Source of the DNA: Candidatus Pacearchaeota archaeon
GTDB taxonomy: Archaea; Nanoarchaeota; Nanoarchaeia; Pacearchaeales; GW2011-AR1
Assembly (NCBI GenBank): GCA_023228245.1
Contig: JALOBN010000078.1
Span: 1 to 9,449 of the forward strand
Direction of reading: 5' to 3'
Length of the DNA: 9,449 nucleotides
The position numbers and the translations under genes were made by a program. Positions 1 through 7,279 of this stretch are shown piece by piece. Positions within the stretch are counted from its first letter, which is position 1. Every line of letters begins with the position of its first letter. The notes under the pieces were generated by a model. The model ran no database searches. It had not been told where the DNA came from and saw nothing but the letters and a program-made list of their open reading frames with translations.

Positions 1-2433
1 GAAGACGGTGAAACCAGATCGGTAACCGTTGTGACCACGGTCACGGGCGAGGATATTACCGACAAAATAAACAAGATACCGGGCTCTACTGGAATTCCTG
101 GCACAACGGGGATAGCGTTCGATTACGAGCCAGCGCGCAACCAATACAACGTACGGACACTCGAAGGCAAAGTGTCCGTAGATGAATGGGCCTATCAGGT
201 GGGACTTGCTGGCGCTGACCTGCAGTCATTTTCCGCGAAGGTCCGAGAGGCGCAACAGAACACCGGAAAATGGTTGCGACCGGAGGAAATCGAAAAATTC
301 ACCGAGGCGTTCACGCGGGGACAAGCAGAATATCAGAAGACGCACAAGACCGCAGCCGAGGAATCGGCAGAAGTCGAGATCGAAGCCGCCCACGAGGAAG
401 CGGAGATTGAAACCGAAGCCGCGGAAGAGGCCGCAGCCACTACCACAACCGCCGCGAAAGAGTCGGCTGCAACCGAAAAAGCAGCCGCCCAGGAGCTGTA
501 CCGTACACTCATCGGCGGATCGCAGGCGGCAGCCAACGCGATCAAGATAGGCTCTGAGATAGCTGCCAACAGCGTCAAGATCGGCCTCAACAGCGCCGGC
601 CAGGAGATAGCCATCATCGGCCAGGTCGCTCAGCAGAGGTTCACTGATGCGGGCGGCATACTCTATGATCGCGTCCAGGTGGCGGGATCAAGCTTTTCCG
701 GTGCGGTGTCCGCCGCTATCAGTGGACTGCAAAGCAAGATACAGTATGCAGGGTCCGCAATCCAGACTAGCGCAGGTAGCGCCGGGGCCGCTCTGGCTGC
801 TAAGATAAACGCCGCTGCTAGTGATTTTCAGCTCAAGGGCACATATGCGGGATCGGCCATCCAGACCGCCGCGGTGAACGTGGCGTCGAAGCTCAGCCTC
901 GGCGCATCTGACATCCAGACGAAGAGCTACAATGCCGGAACAGCGCTCCTGAACGGCGGCAGTAGTGCCGGAAGTGCGTTGTCAGCGGGAGCTAGCGCTA
1001 TCAGGAGCGCCGCGAGCGCTCTGGGGCAATACACCGGCATGAAAAAGTACGGTGACTACTATTTTGCTTCTGGCGGCGTCACATCGGGTCCTCAGATGGC
1101 CGTGGTGGGGGAAGATGGCCCGGCCAACCCAGAGTTCATCATCCCAACCAAAACCAAACGTTGGGATCTCCTCCTGGCGGCCATGCGGGCCTATGGCATC
1201 CCAGGATTTGCGGAGGGCGCGGCAACCGGGGCCGTAGCCGGAGAGGGCGGCGAGCCGTCCGGCATGACGGCGACCTTCGGGATCACCGGCCTGGCGAGCA
1301 TGTCTGCCCAGGTCAAGCGCATAATCAACGACCTCAAGAGCTTCTTCCGTATCACCTGGGCCATAATCAAGAGCGAGAGCGCCAAGTACTGGAAGCAGAT
1401 CAATGCCGCGATCTCAACCGAGATCACTATCATCAGAGATAACGGTTGGCAGGCAGCGCTCGATATCCGGAATGCATGGATCTCGACCAATGCCGCCATC
1501 TCCGAGGACGCTAAGGCTTTCTGGGGCGGCTATTGGGCGGGCATAGAGCCATCCGTCAGCAGCATCAAGGAAAACTTCGTACAGTCATTTTCTGACATCA
1601 AAACCAGCACCAAAGACGCCATAGACGGCATGGTGTTGAATAGCGAGTCCAGCCTCCAGGCATTCGAGACTGCGTGGGCAGATATCTGGACGCAGCTCGT
1701 GACAGATATGGGCGATGCCCAGACCAAGATCACAGAAGGCGTGGCGGTGATCTCCGAGGCACTGAAATCTATATCAGTGAACGTGAACATCAACGCTAAC
1801 ATTAGTGGTGGCGGATCGTATAGCAGTGACGGTGGGAGTAGTAGCAGTAGCAGTGTTGTGTCCGGCAATAGCAGCGGAGCAATACAATTCACTGATTGCC
1901 TTTTCGAAGGTTTCACCGATTCGTGTACGGGCGTGTTAGTGAATCCACTGATCTACACTAATCCGCAGGGGGTCACTAGCTACATAAATCCGATGACATA
2001 CAATGAGACGGGTGGAATATCGAACTATCAGGGAGCGGCCAGTTCTGGGAATTCGTCAAGTTCGTATACATTGCCTGCCATCTTCGCCGCCCGTGGTGCA
2101 TTTCTCGATGATGGGCCAGAGAGGGTGATTGCCGGTGAGGCGGGACCGGAGCTAATCCTGCCAAACAAGTTCACACAGTTGTTCACGGCGATGGCTGACG
2201 ATTATGCAGCCTCACCGAATATCCGCGCGCCCGATATGGTTATTCCAGCGAAGGCGGGCGGGAAGGGCGAGCTGGCATCGATGGCAGGCGAAAACTCTGC
2301 GACCATCGAAAATCTACTAGAGCGGCTGCTGAAAGCGGTGGAAGGCATGGGTGTGGATGTATTCATCGACTCTGAAAAAATTGGGACAAAGATCATGAAG
2401 AAAATACAGAGAAAACAGGGGTCTGGATTCTAA
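1..2433 (+). CDS. Tail tape measure protein, C-terminal part (5' end outside window)
   Basis: The reading frame is open from base 1, so the GTG at 31 is probably internal and the gene starts upstream. Residue numbers here count from that GTG. Residues about 100-160 are Ala/Glu-rich and look coiled-coil. Residues about 160-330 are Ala/Ser/Gly-rich helical repeats, with YAGSAIQT occurring twice 33 residues apart (bases 745 and 844). A GGV...GPQMAVVGEDGP...FIIP motif lies at about 345-373, and a second version, RGAF...IAGEAGPELILP, at about 688-712. This motif is common near the C-terminus of siphovirus tape measure proteins. A Trp-rich helical stretch (about 420-580) and a Ser/Gly linker (about 593-616) lie between the two copies. 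The end, VFIDSEKIG followed by a basic tail, also fits the family. The family sets tail length and fills the tail tube. It is followed by tail-tip genes, as expected. No lytic domain is visible in the part present. Confidence 0.85.
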   Translation, partial: EDGETRSVTVVTTVTGEDITDKINKIPGSTGIPGTTGIAFDYEPARNQYNVRTLEGKVSVDEWAYQVGLAGADLQSFSAKVREAQQNTGKWLRPEEIEKFTEAFTRGQAEYQKTHKTAAEESAEVEIEAAHEEAEIETEAAEEAAATTTTAAKESAATEKAAAQELYRTLIGGSQAAANAIKIGSEIAANSVKIGLNSAGQEIAIIGQVAQQRFTDAGGILYDRVQVAGSSFSGAVSAAISGLQSKIQYAGSAIQTSAGSAGAALAAKINAAASDFQLKGTYAGSAIQTAAVNVASKLSLGASDIQTKSYNAGTALLNGGSSAGSALSAGASAIRSAASALGQYTGMKKYGDYYFASGGVTSGPQMAVVGEDGPANPEFIIPTKTKRWDLLLAAMRAYGIPGFAEGAATGAVAGEGGEPSGMTATFGITGLASMSAQVKRIINDLKSFFRITWAIIKSESAKYWKQINAAISTEITIIRDNGWQAALDIRNAWISTNAAISEDAKAFWGGYWAGIEPSVSSIKENFVQSFSDIKTSTKDAIDGMVLNSESSLQAFETAWADIWTQLVTDMGDAQTKITEGVAVISEALKSISVNVNINANISGGGSYSSDGGSSSSSSVVSGNSSGAIQFTDCLFEGFTDSCTGVLVNPLIYTNPQGVTSYINPMTYNETGGISNYQGAASSGNSSSSYTLPAIFAARGAFLDDGPERVIAGEAGPELILPNKFTQLFTAMADDYAASPNIRAPDMVIPAKAGGKGELASMAGENSATIENLLERLLKAVEGMGVDVFIDSEKIGTKIMKKIQRKQGSGF
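1801..1881 (+). repeat. Ser/Gly low-complexity linker in the tape measure gene
   Basis: A run built largely of AGT/AGC and GGN codons, including AGTAGTAGCAGTAGCAGT, encodes a Ser/Gly-rich linker of about 25 residues. It separates the Trp-rich helical part from the C-terminal segment that carries the second GEAGPE motif. It probably acts as a flexible hinge. Simple triplet repeats of this kind can also change length by slippage. Confidence 0.5.
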
Positions 2434-3200
2434 TGGGAACTACTGCTAGATTACATCTCGAAAAACTGGTGGCAGGAGCATCGAACAGGGCGAATCTGAT
2501 CAGCTACTGGAATAGTAACGCTGATATACTAGACACCTTGGTGCAAATCGTCGATTATGAGGCACGTGTCGGAAGCGCTAACAGTGGACTGGTTGGTGAT
2601 ACAACAGGAATAAGGTTTTCACATTCCGGGTGGACGGCATACGGCACCGCGATCAGATCAATCGTAACAATCGCCACCCCTGGATACCAGAATCCACGGC
2701 TAGGATTCTTCACGCAAGCTCATAATACATATCTGATAACGGACATGATCGAACGCATGTCGATCCTGGCAGATACCGGATATATCGGAATGGGTGGGAT
2801 CACGGCCCCGGTATGCGGGCTGGAGCTACCGAACGCGGCCACAACTGGAAAAATTAAATGCTATGATATATATGCGCACAACAACGTGAGCGCGCTCACA
2901 TTCACCGATCGGACACCTCAATTCACAGGGGATGCGCTCGCTGCTATCCGAAAAATCAAGGCCACCGAGAAAGGCGAGATCGATCATGCCACCCTGCCAG
3001 ATTTCGCGGTCAATCCCTATCAGGATGAAAGGGGTGAATGGTGGCCGGGCCGAAGCCTAGGAGATATGGTTTCGGTGCTGACTGTGGCAATCCAGCAGCT
3101 GGCGGTCAATTACGATGCTGCCATAGCCGAAAGAGATTTGAAAATAGAAAAACTGTCTAAAAGAATTGATGCTCTAGCCGCCGAAATAGAAAAGAATTGA
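2433..3200 (+). CDS. Tail fibre/appendage protein with S74-chaperone-like C-terminus
   Basis: This 255-residue protein starts at an ATG that overlaps the tape measure stop by one base (TAATG), so translation is probably coupled. The N-terminus (about 20-45, NSNADILDTLVQ) resembles the NANFDILD start of many tail fibre and appendage proteins. Residues about 104-127 (RMSILADTGYIGMGGITAP) match the repeated fibre pattern RMTIDSSGNVGIGTTSP. From about 155, FTDRTPQFTGDALAAIRKI and then a long C-terminal helix (about 206-255, GRSLGDMVSVLTVAIQQL and a coiled coil) recall the peptidase S74/intramolecular chaperone domain of phage spikes. That domain trimerises fibres and often cleaves itself off. The S74 match is remote and is my inference; I cannot point to the catalytic Ser/Lys pair. 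It sits where a distal tail protein would normally be encoded. Tail fibre or baseplate appendage is likely. Confidence 0.6.
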   Translation: MGTTARLHLEKLVAGASNRANLISYWNSNADILDTLVQIVDYEARVGSANSGLVGDTTGIRFSHSGWTAYGTAIRSIVTIATPGYQNPRLGFFTQAHNTYLITDMIERMSILADTGYIGMGGITAPVCGLELPNAATTGKIKCYDIYAHNNVSALTFTDRTPQFTGDALAAIRKIKATEKGEIDHATLPDFAVNPYQDERGEWWPGRSLGDMVSVLTVAIQQLAVNYDAAIAERDLKIEKLSKRIDALAAEIEKN

Positions 3201-3206
3201 GGCCGT

Positions 3207-4979
3207 ATGATAATCACCATCGGCACCACTGATCTCTATACCTCGACTCTGCTCGAAAATGATGCCGTTCTTCTGGAGAATGATGCCGTCCTGCTCGATG
3301 AGGTATGGGCAGGGATCGTCCATCACTGGAAGCGTGGCAGCCTCGGCATTCATCACGCCATCGAGGAAGCGAGCACGGCGGACCTGACAGCGAAAGACGC
3401 TGCCGGGGCCTGGGCCTTCGCGAAGGGCATGCAGGTGTTGATTCGGGAGATCGATGGGATGATGATATTTGGCGGCGTGGTGGACACCGCCAAGAGGACA
3501 CCGCTCGGGGGGCTGTCCTCTCTGGTCTGGCACTCGATCTCCTGCACCGATTGGCATTATCTCGCCCAAAAAAGGCTCGTAGTCTATGCAGCCACGGCAA
3601 CGGCTACTGATGTGGCAGTCCGGTACATCCTCGATACCTACCTAGCCGAAGAGGGAATCACAGAGGGCTACATCGAGCCCGGCCCGGAGCTGGAGGAAAT
3701 CGCTCTCAACTACGTCTATGCATCTGCTGCTATGGATGCCCTCGCGGAAAAGTCCGGCTTCATCTGGTACATTGACGAAAATAAGAGACTGTACTTCTGT
3801 AGCCGGACCAAATACGCTGCGGATTGGAGCCTTGAGAATTCCGATATCGAGCGGGACTCTCTGGAGCTGGAAGACGGGAACCCGAAGTACAGGAATAGAC
3901 AGTATGTCATGGGGGCCTATGCAGAAACAGAGCTTCAGACCGAACAGTTTTTGGGAGACGGCACGCAAAGCAGCTTCACCTGTGGCTATCCAATCAATCG
4001 AATATCAACATTGACAGTTAACGGAGCCGCCCAAACGGTCGGTATCAAGGGTCTTGATAGCGGTTATAATTGGTACTACACGAATGGCAGCGAGACCTTC
4101 ACGCAGGATTCGGCAGGCGTCAAGGTTCCTGCTGGGCAGGTAATCGAGATCGCTTACTATGGGCTGTTCAAAAAGCTCTCGATGCAAGAGGATGATACTG
4201 AAATCCTGGCGAACAAGACGCGAGAGGGAATGGGCACCGGCATAGTTGAGAACATCCTCACAGACGAATCACTATCAAGCGGAGATGCGGCTGATGAGTA
4301 CGCCAATGCGATGCTCAGCGAGTATGCCGTAGCTGGGAAGAAGATCCGCTACAAGACGCGCCGGGAAGGGCTGGCAGCTGGCGTGATGCAGGCTTGCCTC
4401 GATGAGGGGGATTTTCTCCTAACATCGCTGGATATTTCAGAGAGTAACGATCTCGTCTACTACACAGTAGAAGGAGTGCAAGGCCCGGTCCAAGAGTCGT
4501 GGGAGAAATTTTTTCTTACGTCGTTCCAATCTGTCTCAAAAATCCGTGAAAATCTAGGAGATGGCGAAGCAGTCCGAGGGCTCACTGTCTTCATAAAGGA
4601 ATGGATAGAGTCAGAGAGGCCAAACATCTGGACAGAAGCACCGATAGGCGCAGGCCTGGCGGTGTCGTCCGATCTGTGGCCGTGCTTCGCTCCCGACCAG
4701 CGGGTTACTCATCTGGTGCTTATTTCGGCAGCAGGAGAGGGCTTCCGAAAGGCCATCACTCTGCAGAACGATGATACAGAGGGATTGCTTTCGACCGTGA
4801 CCTACATCTCCGGGCCTGAGGCGAACGGGGTGCAGTGGACTCATGTGGCCTGGGTGGGCGGGGACTCTGCGTCTCTGGTGGCAGGCAGTGGGGTAGAGAT
4901 CGACAGGCAAGAATTCTCGAAGCTGAAGACCTATCTTGAGGCGCTGCAACTAGATCACAGAGATTATATTTGGGGGTAG
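3207..4979 (+). CDS. Tail hub / baseplate (tail-tip) protein
   Basis: This 590-residue protein starts at an ATG six bases after the previous stop, with GAGG four bases ahead. Residues about 35-240 have the layout of siphovirus tail hub proteins (gp27-like, Tal N-terminal region): IFGGVVDTAK, SCTDWHYLAQKRLV, a helix YILDTYLAEEGITEG, and DALAEKSGFIWYIDENKRL at about 177-195. An apparent beta-sandwich insertion follows at about 245-325 (FLGDGTQSSF, LTVNGAAQTVGI). The second half of the hub then continues to about 465. The C-terminal 120 residues (Trp-rich, WIESERPNIWTE, VTYISGPEANG) do not match a family I know and may anchor fibres. The protein would cap the tail tube and connect to the fibres encoded next. 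No peptidase or lysozyme domain is visible. The N-terminus carries a tandem heptapeptide. The general class is fairly sure; the exact subfamily is not. Confidence 0.75.
   Translation: MIITIGTTDLYTSTLLENDAVLLENDAVLLDEVWAGIVHHWKRGSLGIHHAIEEASTADLTAKDAAGAWAFAKGMQVLIREIDGMMIFGGVVDTAKRTPLGGLSSLVWHSISCTDWHYLAQKRLVVYAATATATDVAVRYILDTYLAEEGITEGYIEPGPELEEIALNYVYASAAMDALAEKSGFIWYIDENKRLYFCSRTKYAADWSLENSDIERDSLELEDGNPKYRNRQYVMGAYAETELQTEQFLGDGTQSSFTCGYPINRISTLTVNGAAQTVGIKGLDSGYNWYYTNGSETFTQDSAGVKVPAGQVIEIAYYGLFKKLSMQEDDTEILANKTREGMGTGIVENILTDESLSSGDAADEYANAMLSEYAVAGKKIRYKTRREGLAAGVMQACLDEGDFLLTSLDISESNDLVYYTVEGVQGPVQESWEKFFLTSFQSVSKIRENLGDGEAVRGLTVFIKEWIESERPNIWTEAPIGAGLAVSSDLWPCFAPDQRVTHLVLISAAGEGFRKAITLQNDDTEGLLSTVTYISGPEANGVQWTHVAWVGGDSASLVAGSGVEIDRQEFSKLKTYLEALQLDHRDYIWG
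3249..3290 (+). repeat. Tandem 7-codon duplication (LLENDAV x2) in the hub gene
   Basis: Two adjacent 21-base units both encode LLENDAV (residues 15-21 and 22-28), followed by the partial unit LLDE. The DNA copies differ only at synonymous positions (CTGCTCGAA versus CTTCTGGAG), so the repeat is not recent but the peptide has been kept. Confidence 0.75.
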
Positions 4980-4981
4980 AA

Positions 4982-5677
4982 ATGGCATACACAAAGACCG
5001 TCTGGCTGGAAACGTCAATGTCAACTGTGCAAAAATTATCAGCACTTGACAATCTGGAAGGGATGTACGGCCAGGCAGTCAGCTACATCGATGCCATAAC
5101 CCATAGCAGTAGCTACTACACCGACGCCCAGGCAGCCGCTCGATATTTTCCCAAAGGCGTAAAAACTAACGGAAGTATCGCCGCCACCCTGGATGGCTAC
5201 ACCGCTGAGGAGATCATAGCAGGCGGCACGCCGTCAGGGAACATCTGCTGGTGGTCAGGTTCCGAGGCAAGTATCCCGGCTGGTTTTGTGCTTTGCAATG
5301 GATTGAACGGGACGCCGGACCTCCGAAATCGGTTTGTCCCTGGGGCCGGAAGCCACTACACGAAAGCAGAAACTGGCGGGGCAAACACTGTCACCACAGC
5401 GGGAACGGTGACGATAGCCGGGCACGGGCTGACGGCGACGCAAGTCGCGAAGCACACGCATGGGACGGTCACCGATAATTATGCGTCGGGCCTCTCGTCA
5501 TTGGGCGGCGCGGGCGCTGCTATGTCGCTGACCATCGGAAATACTACATCAAGCAAGAATACGGGCTATACTGGATCGGGTGACGCTCACGGCCATACGG
5601 GGTCTTCCTGGGCAGGCACCAGCAACCAGGAGAAGCGGCCACCGTTCTATGCGCTTTGTTTAATTCAAAAAAGTTAG
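4982..5677 (+). CDS. Tail fibre/adhesin with collar-type domain, paralogue 1
   Basis: I chose the ATG at 4982 (231 residues, MAYTKTVWLE) because it lies behind GGGGGT at 4972-4977 and matches the start of the third paralogue. The TTG at 4970 in the same frame would add four residues. The N-terminal part has the fibre-shaft signature HSSSYYTD (from residue 41) and LDGYTAEEI. Residues about 86-123 form a phage tail-collar-like segment: NICWWSGSEASIPAGFVLCN, then PDLRNRFVPGAG. Two His-x-His motifs follow, H158/H160 (KHTHG) and H203/H205 (AHGHTG). The end, RPPFYALCLIQKS, is the usual close of such fibres. In T4 gp12 and gp37, His-x-His motifs at the fibre tip bind metal; the same role here is inference. 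The start lies two bases after the hub stop, and the protein is probably part of the receptor-binding structure. Confidence 0.75.
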   Translation: MAYTKTVWLETSMSTVQKLSALDNLEGMYGQAVSYIDAITHSSSYYTDAQAAARYFPKGVKTNGSIAATLDGYTAEEIIAGGTPSGNICWWSGSEASIPAGFVLCNGLNGTPDLRNRFVPGAGSHYTKAETGGANTVTTAGTVTIAGHGLTATQVAKHTHGTVTDNYASGLSSLGGAGAAMSLTIGNTTSSKNTGYTGSGDAHGHTGSSWAGTSNQEKRPPFYALCLIQKS

Positions 5678-5684
5678 GAGGTGA
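5677..5684 (+). promoter_or_regulatory. Strong Shine-Dalgarno that sets the start of fibre paralogue 2
   Basis: GGAGGTGA overlaps the last base of the paralogue 1 stop codon (TAG, 5675-5677) and ends four bases before ATC at 5689. It is one of the closest matches to the anti-SD complement in the window. Its spacing points to ATC as the initiation codon, since no ATG, GTG or TTG lies in the right frame at that distance. The GTG inside it (5681) is in another frame that stops after 70 codons. Confidence 0.7.
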
Positions 5685-5688
5685 CACT

Positions 5689-6399
5689 ATCGCATACACG
5701 AAATTCCATTCAGCATGGGCGGCAACGGATGAGCTTTCGGGCGCGGCTTGGAATCATATCGAAACTCAATGGACACTGGCAAAAATTGACATTGATGCCC
5801 ACAACCACGACACCCGGTACTATACCAAGACGCTTGCCGATACCACTTTCTTCAGCACTTCATATTATATCGGATTTGATGCAGACAAAATAGATGGACA
5901 GCATGTATCTGATCTCTTGGCATCAGCCATGCCGTTCGGCGCGATCATGATCCATTCCGGCACGGATGCGAATGTCCCTGCTGGCTGGCATATTTGCGAT
6001 GGTGGCACCTACGGCGGCAAGGCATCGCCAGACCTCCGAGACCGCTTTGTGATCGGTGCAGGTGGAGCTTATGCCGTCAATGCCACTGCGGGCCCGGCCA
6101 CATGGAATGGGACGATCACGCCAACGGGCAGCGTAACGATCGGGGACCATGCTCTTACGACAACGGAGCTGCCGGTGCACACGCATACCTTTTCCGAAGA
6201 GTATGCTCTGAAAAACAACTACAGATCTACAGAGATTGCGGGCACTTCCTACAATACGATAGCCAGCGCCACCACGACAATAGATCAACAGACGTCGGGT
6301 GATGACGCGCATGGACATACAGGATCTACTGCAAGTATTATGGCGATAGATCCCCGGCCAACTTGGTACAGCCTCTATTATATCATGAAGTATGCGTAG
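5689..6399 (+). CDS. Tail fibre/adhesin with collar-type domain, paralogue 2 (ATC start)
   Basis: This 236-residue protein reads from ATC 5689 (xAYTKFHSAWAATDELSG). Alignment with the paralogues puts ATC exactly where they have ATG, one base different. The only other in-frame option seen is TTG 5656, which lies inside paralogue 1, has no SD and adds an unrelated FNSKKLGGDT. Domains run in the same order as in paralogue 1: the shaft motif HNHDTRYYTK (from residue 38) and DADKIDGQHVSDLL, a collar-like segment MIHSGTDANVPAGWHICDGG with SPDLRDRFVIGAG, then His-x-His pairs at H164/H166 and H208/H210, and the end RPTWYSLYYIMKYA. It is probably a tail fibre or receptor-binding protein. If the ATC is real, expression may be low, or the gene may be disabled at its start, with an otherwise intact frame. 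Confidence 0.72.
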   Translation: MAYTKFHSAWAATDELSGAAWNHIETQWTLAKIDIDAHNHDTRYYTKTLADTTFFSTSYYIGFDADKIDGQHVSDLLASAMPFGAIMIHSGTDANVPAGWHICDGGTYGGKASPDLRDRFVIGAGGAYAVNATAGPATWNGTITPTGSVTIGDHALTTTELPVHTHTFSEEYALKNNYRSTEIAGTSYNTIASATTTIDQQTSGDDAHGHTGSTASIMAIDPRPTWYSLYYIMKYA

Positions 6400-6407
6400 G
6401 TGGGAAG

Positions 6408-7136
6408 ATGGCTTACACGAAAAATCATGCAGATGGATGGGCAGCGGCGGATACTGTCACAACCACCATCATGGACAACTTCGAGACCATCTATACCGAA
6501 GTCTCAAGCTATCTATCCGCCCACAACCATGATGATCTCTACCAGACTCGGGCAGAAATGCAAGCTGCCTACTGGTACAGCGGGAATGATGGCTCTGGCA
6601 GTGGTGCAGACGCGGATCTCCTCTACAAGAGCACCGGGAACCTCCACGCGGCCAGCTTCGCAGGTCTCGGAGTCGCTACCGGGCTGGTCATCCTCTGGTA
6701 CGGCAGCACTGCCTCCATTCCGGCTGGGTGGGCGTTGTGCGACGGCAGCGGGGGCACAATAGATCTGCGGGGGAAGATACCAGTCGGGGCGGGGACAGGC
6801 TCAGCCTATTCCGTAGGAGATACCGGCGGCTCAGCCACATTCGCAGCAGCCGGGACAATAACAGTTTCCGGGCATGCGATCACCGAAGCCGAGATGGCGA
6901 GCCACCGCCACCCGTTCGATGACCTGATACCAACAGCGGGCAGCTATCCAAACACATCAACACCCAATCCATATACCGCGTTGGGTACACACGACACCAC
7001 ATCAGGCACCACATCCAGCGCGGGCAGCGGCGACACCCACACCCATAGCGGCGCAGAGGGAACGAGCTTCACCGGGGACGCGGTGGCGTCGCTGCCCTTC
7101 TGCATAGCACTTTGTTACATTCAAAAGACGGCATAA
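6408..7136 (+). CDS. Tail fibre/adhesin with collar-type domain, paralogue 3
   Basis: I chose the ATG at 6408 (242 residues, MAYTKNHADGWAAADT) over the in-frame TTG at 6363. It follows AGGTGGGA directly behind the paralogue 2 stop and aligns with paralogue 1. The shaft part has HNHDDLYQT (from residue 39) and GSGSGADADLLYKSTG. The collar-like segment reads LVILWYGSTASIPAGWALCD, then IDLRGKIPVGAG, with GDTGGSATF after it. His-x-His motifs are H166/H168 (SHRHP) and H211/H213 (THTHSG). The end, LPFCIALCYIQKTA, matches the other two. A long Thr/Ser/Pro-rich stretch separates the His motifs. It is the last gene of the dense late operon, with 143 non-coding bases following, and it is probably a receptor-binding tail fibre. 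Confidence 0.75.
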   Translation: MAYTKNHADGWAAADTVTTTIMDNFETIYTEVSSYLSAHNHDDLYQTRAEMQAAYWYSGNDGSGSGADADLLYKSTGNLHAASFAGLGVATGLVILWYGSTASIPAGWALCDGSGGTIDLRGKIPVGAGTGSAYSVGDTGGSATFAAAGTITVSGHAITEAEMASHRHPFDDLIPTAGSYPNTSTPNPYTALGTHDTTSGTTSSAGSGDTHTHSGAEGTSFTGDAVASLPFCIALCYIQKTA

Positions 7137-7141
7137 ATACA

Positions 7142-7171
7142 TTTTTATATATTAGGTCGATACGCTTAAAT
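7142..7171 (+). promoter_or_regulatory. AT-rich element: possible archaeal terminator and/or TATA boxes
   Basis: Just after the last fibre stop, a run of five T (7142-7146) leads into TTTATATA (7144-7151), and CTTAAATA follows at 7164-7171. T-runs end transcription in Euryarchaeota, and both octamers resemble archaeal TATA boxes. They could close the fibre operon and start a transcript near 7170-7195 for the endonuclease gene. This reading depends on an archaeal host. Confidence 0.35.
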
Positions 7172-7189
7172 AGCATCGAAGCATATCGA
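7157..7189. repeat. Imperfect inverted repeat in the intergenic gap
   Basis: TCGATACGC (7157-7165) and GCATATCGA (7181-7189) can pair at eight of nine positions around a 15-base loop. The repeat overlaps the CTTAAATA element, so it could be a protein-binding dyad at a promoter or a hairpin at the end of the fibre transcript. The sequence alone does not decide. Confidence 0.35.
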
Positions 7190-7191
7190 TA

Positions 7192-7258
7192 ATGAGGATA
7201 GGGTAGCTCCCGAAAAGCCGTTTTCTTGGACGGCCTGCCTCATAAGATAATCCAAGAA
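7192..7258 (+). ncRNA. Possible structured RNA (three-way junction plus pseudoknot) ahead of the HNH gene
   Basis: An outer stem, ATGAGG (7192-7197) with CCTCAT (7238-7243), encloses two hairpins: GGG (7201-7203) with CCC (7209-7211), and GCCGT (7217-7221) with ACGGC (7230-7234). The eight-base loop of the second hairpin contains TTCTTGG (7223-7229), which is fully complementary to CCAAGAA (7252-7258), so a seven-pair pseudoknot is possible. The segment ends nine bases before the SD of the endonuclease gene. It could be a 5' leader that controls translation, or the remnant of a ribozyme or intron that came with the homing endonuclease. I found the pairings by eye and computed no folding energy. 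Confidence 0.35.
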
Positions 7259-7279
7259 CACTACAAGAGGTGTATTTGA

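Noticed and set aside
333..617. 94-codon Ala/Ser-rich open frame on the minus strand
   Set aside because: It is the antisense shadow of the Ala/Glu-rich coiled-coil part of the tape measure gene, and its low-complexity composition follows from that codon pattern.
5453..7046. Diversity-generating retroelement acting on the fibre tips
   Set aside because: The fibre tips differ strongly, but no reverse transcriptase, no accessory gene and no near-identical template repeat with adenine-specific changes is present in the window.
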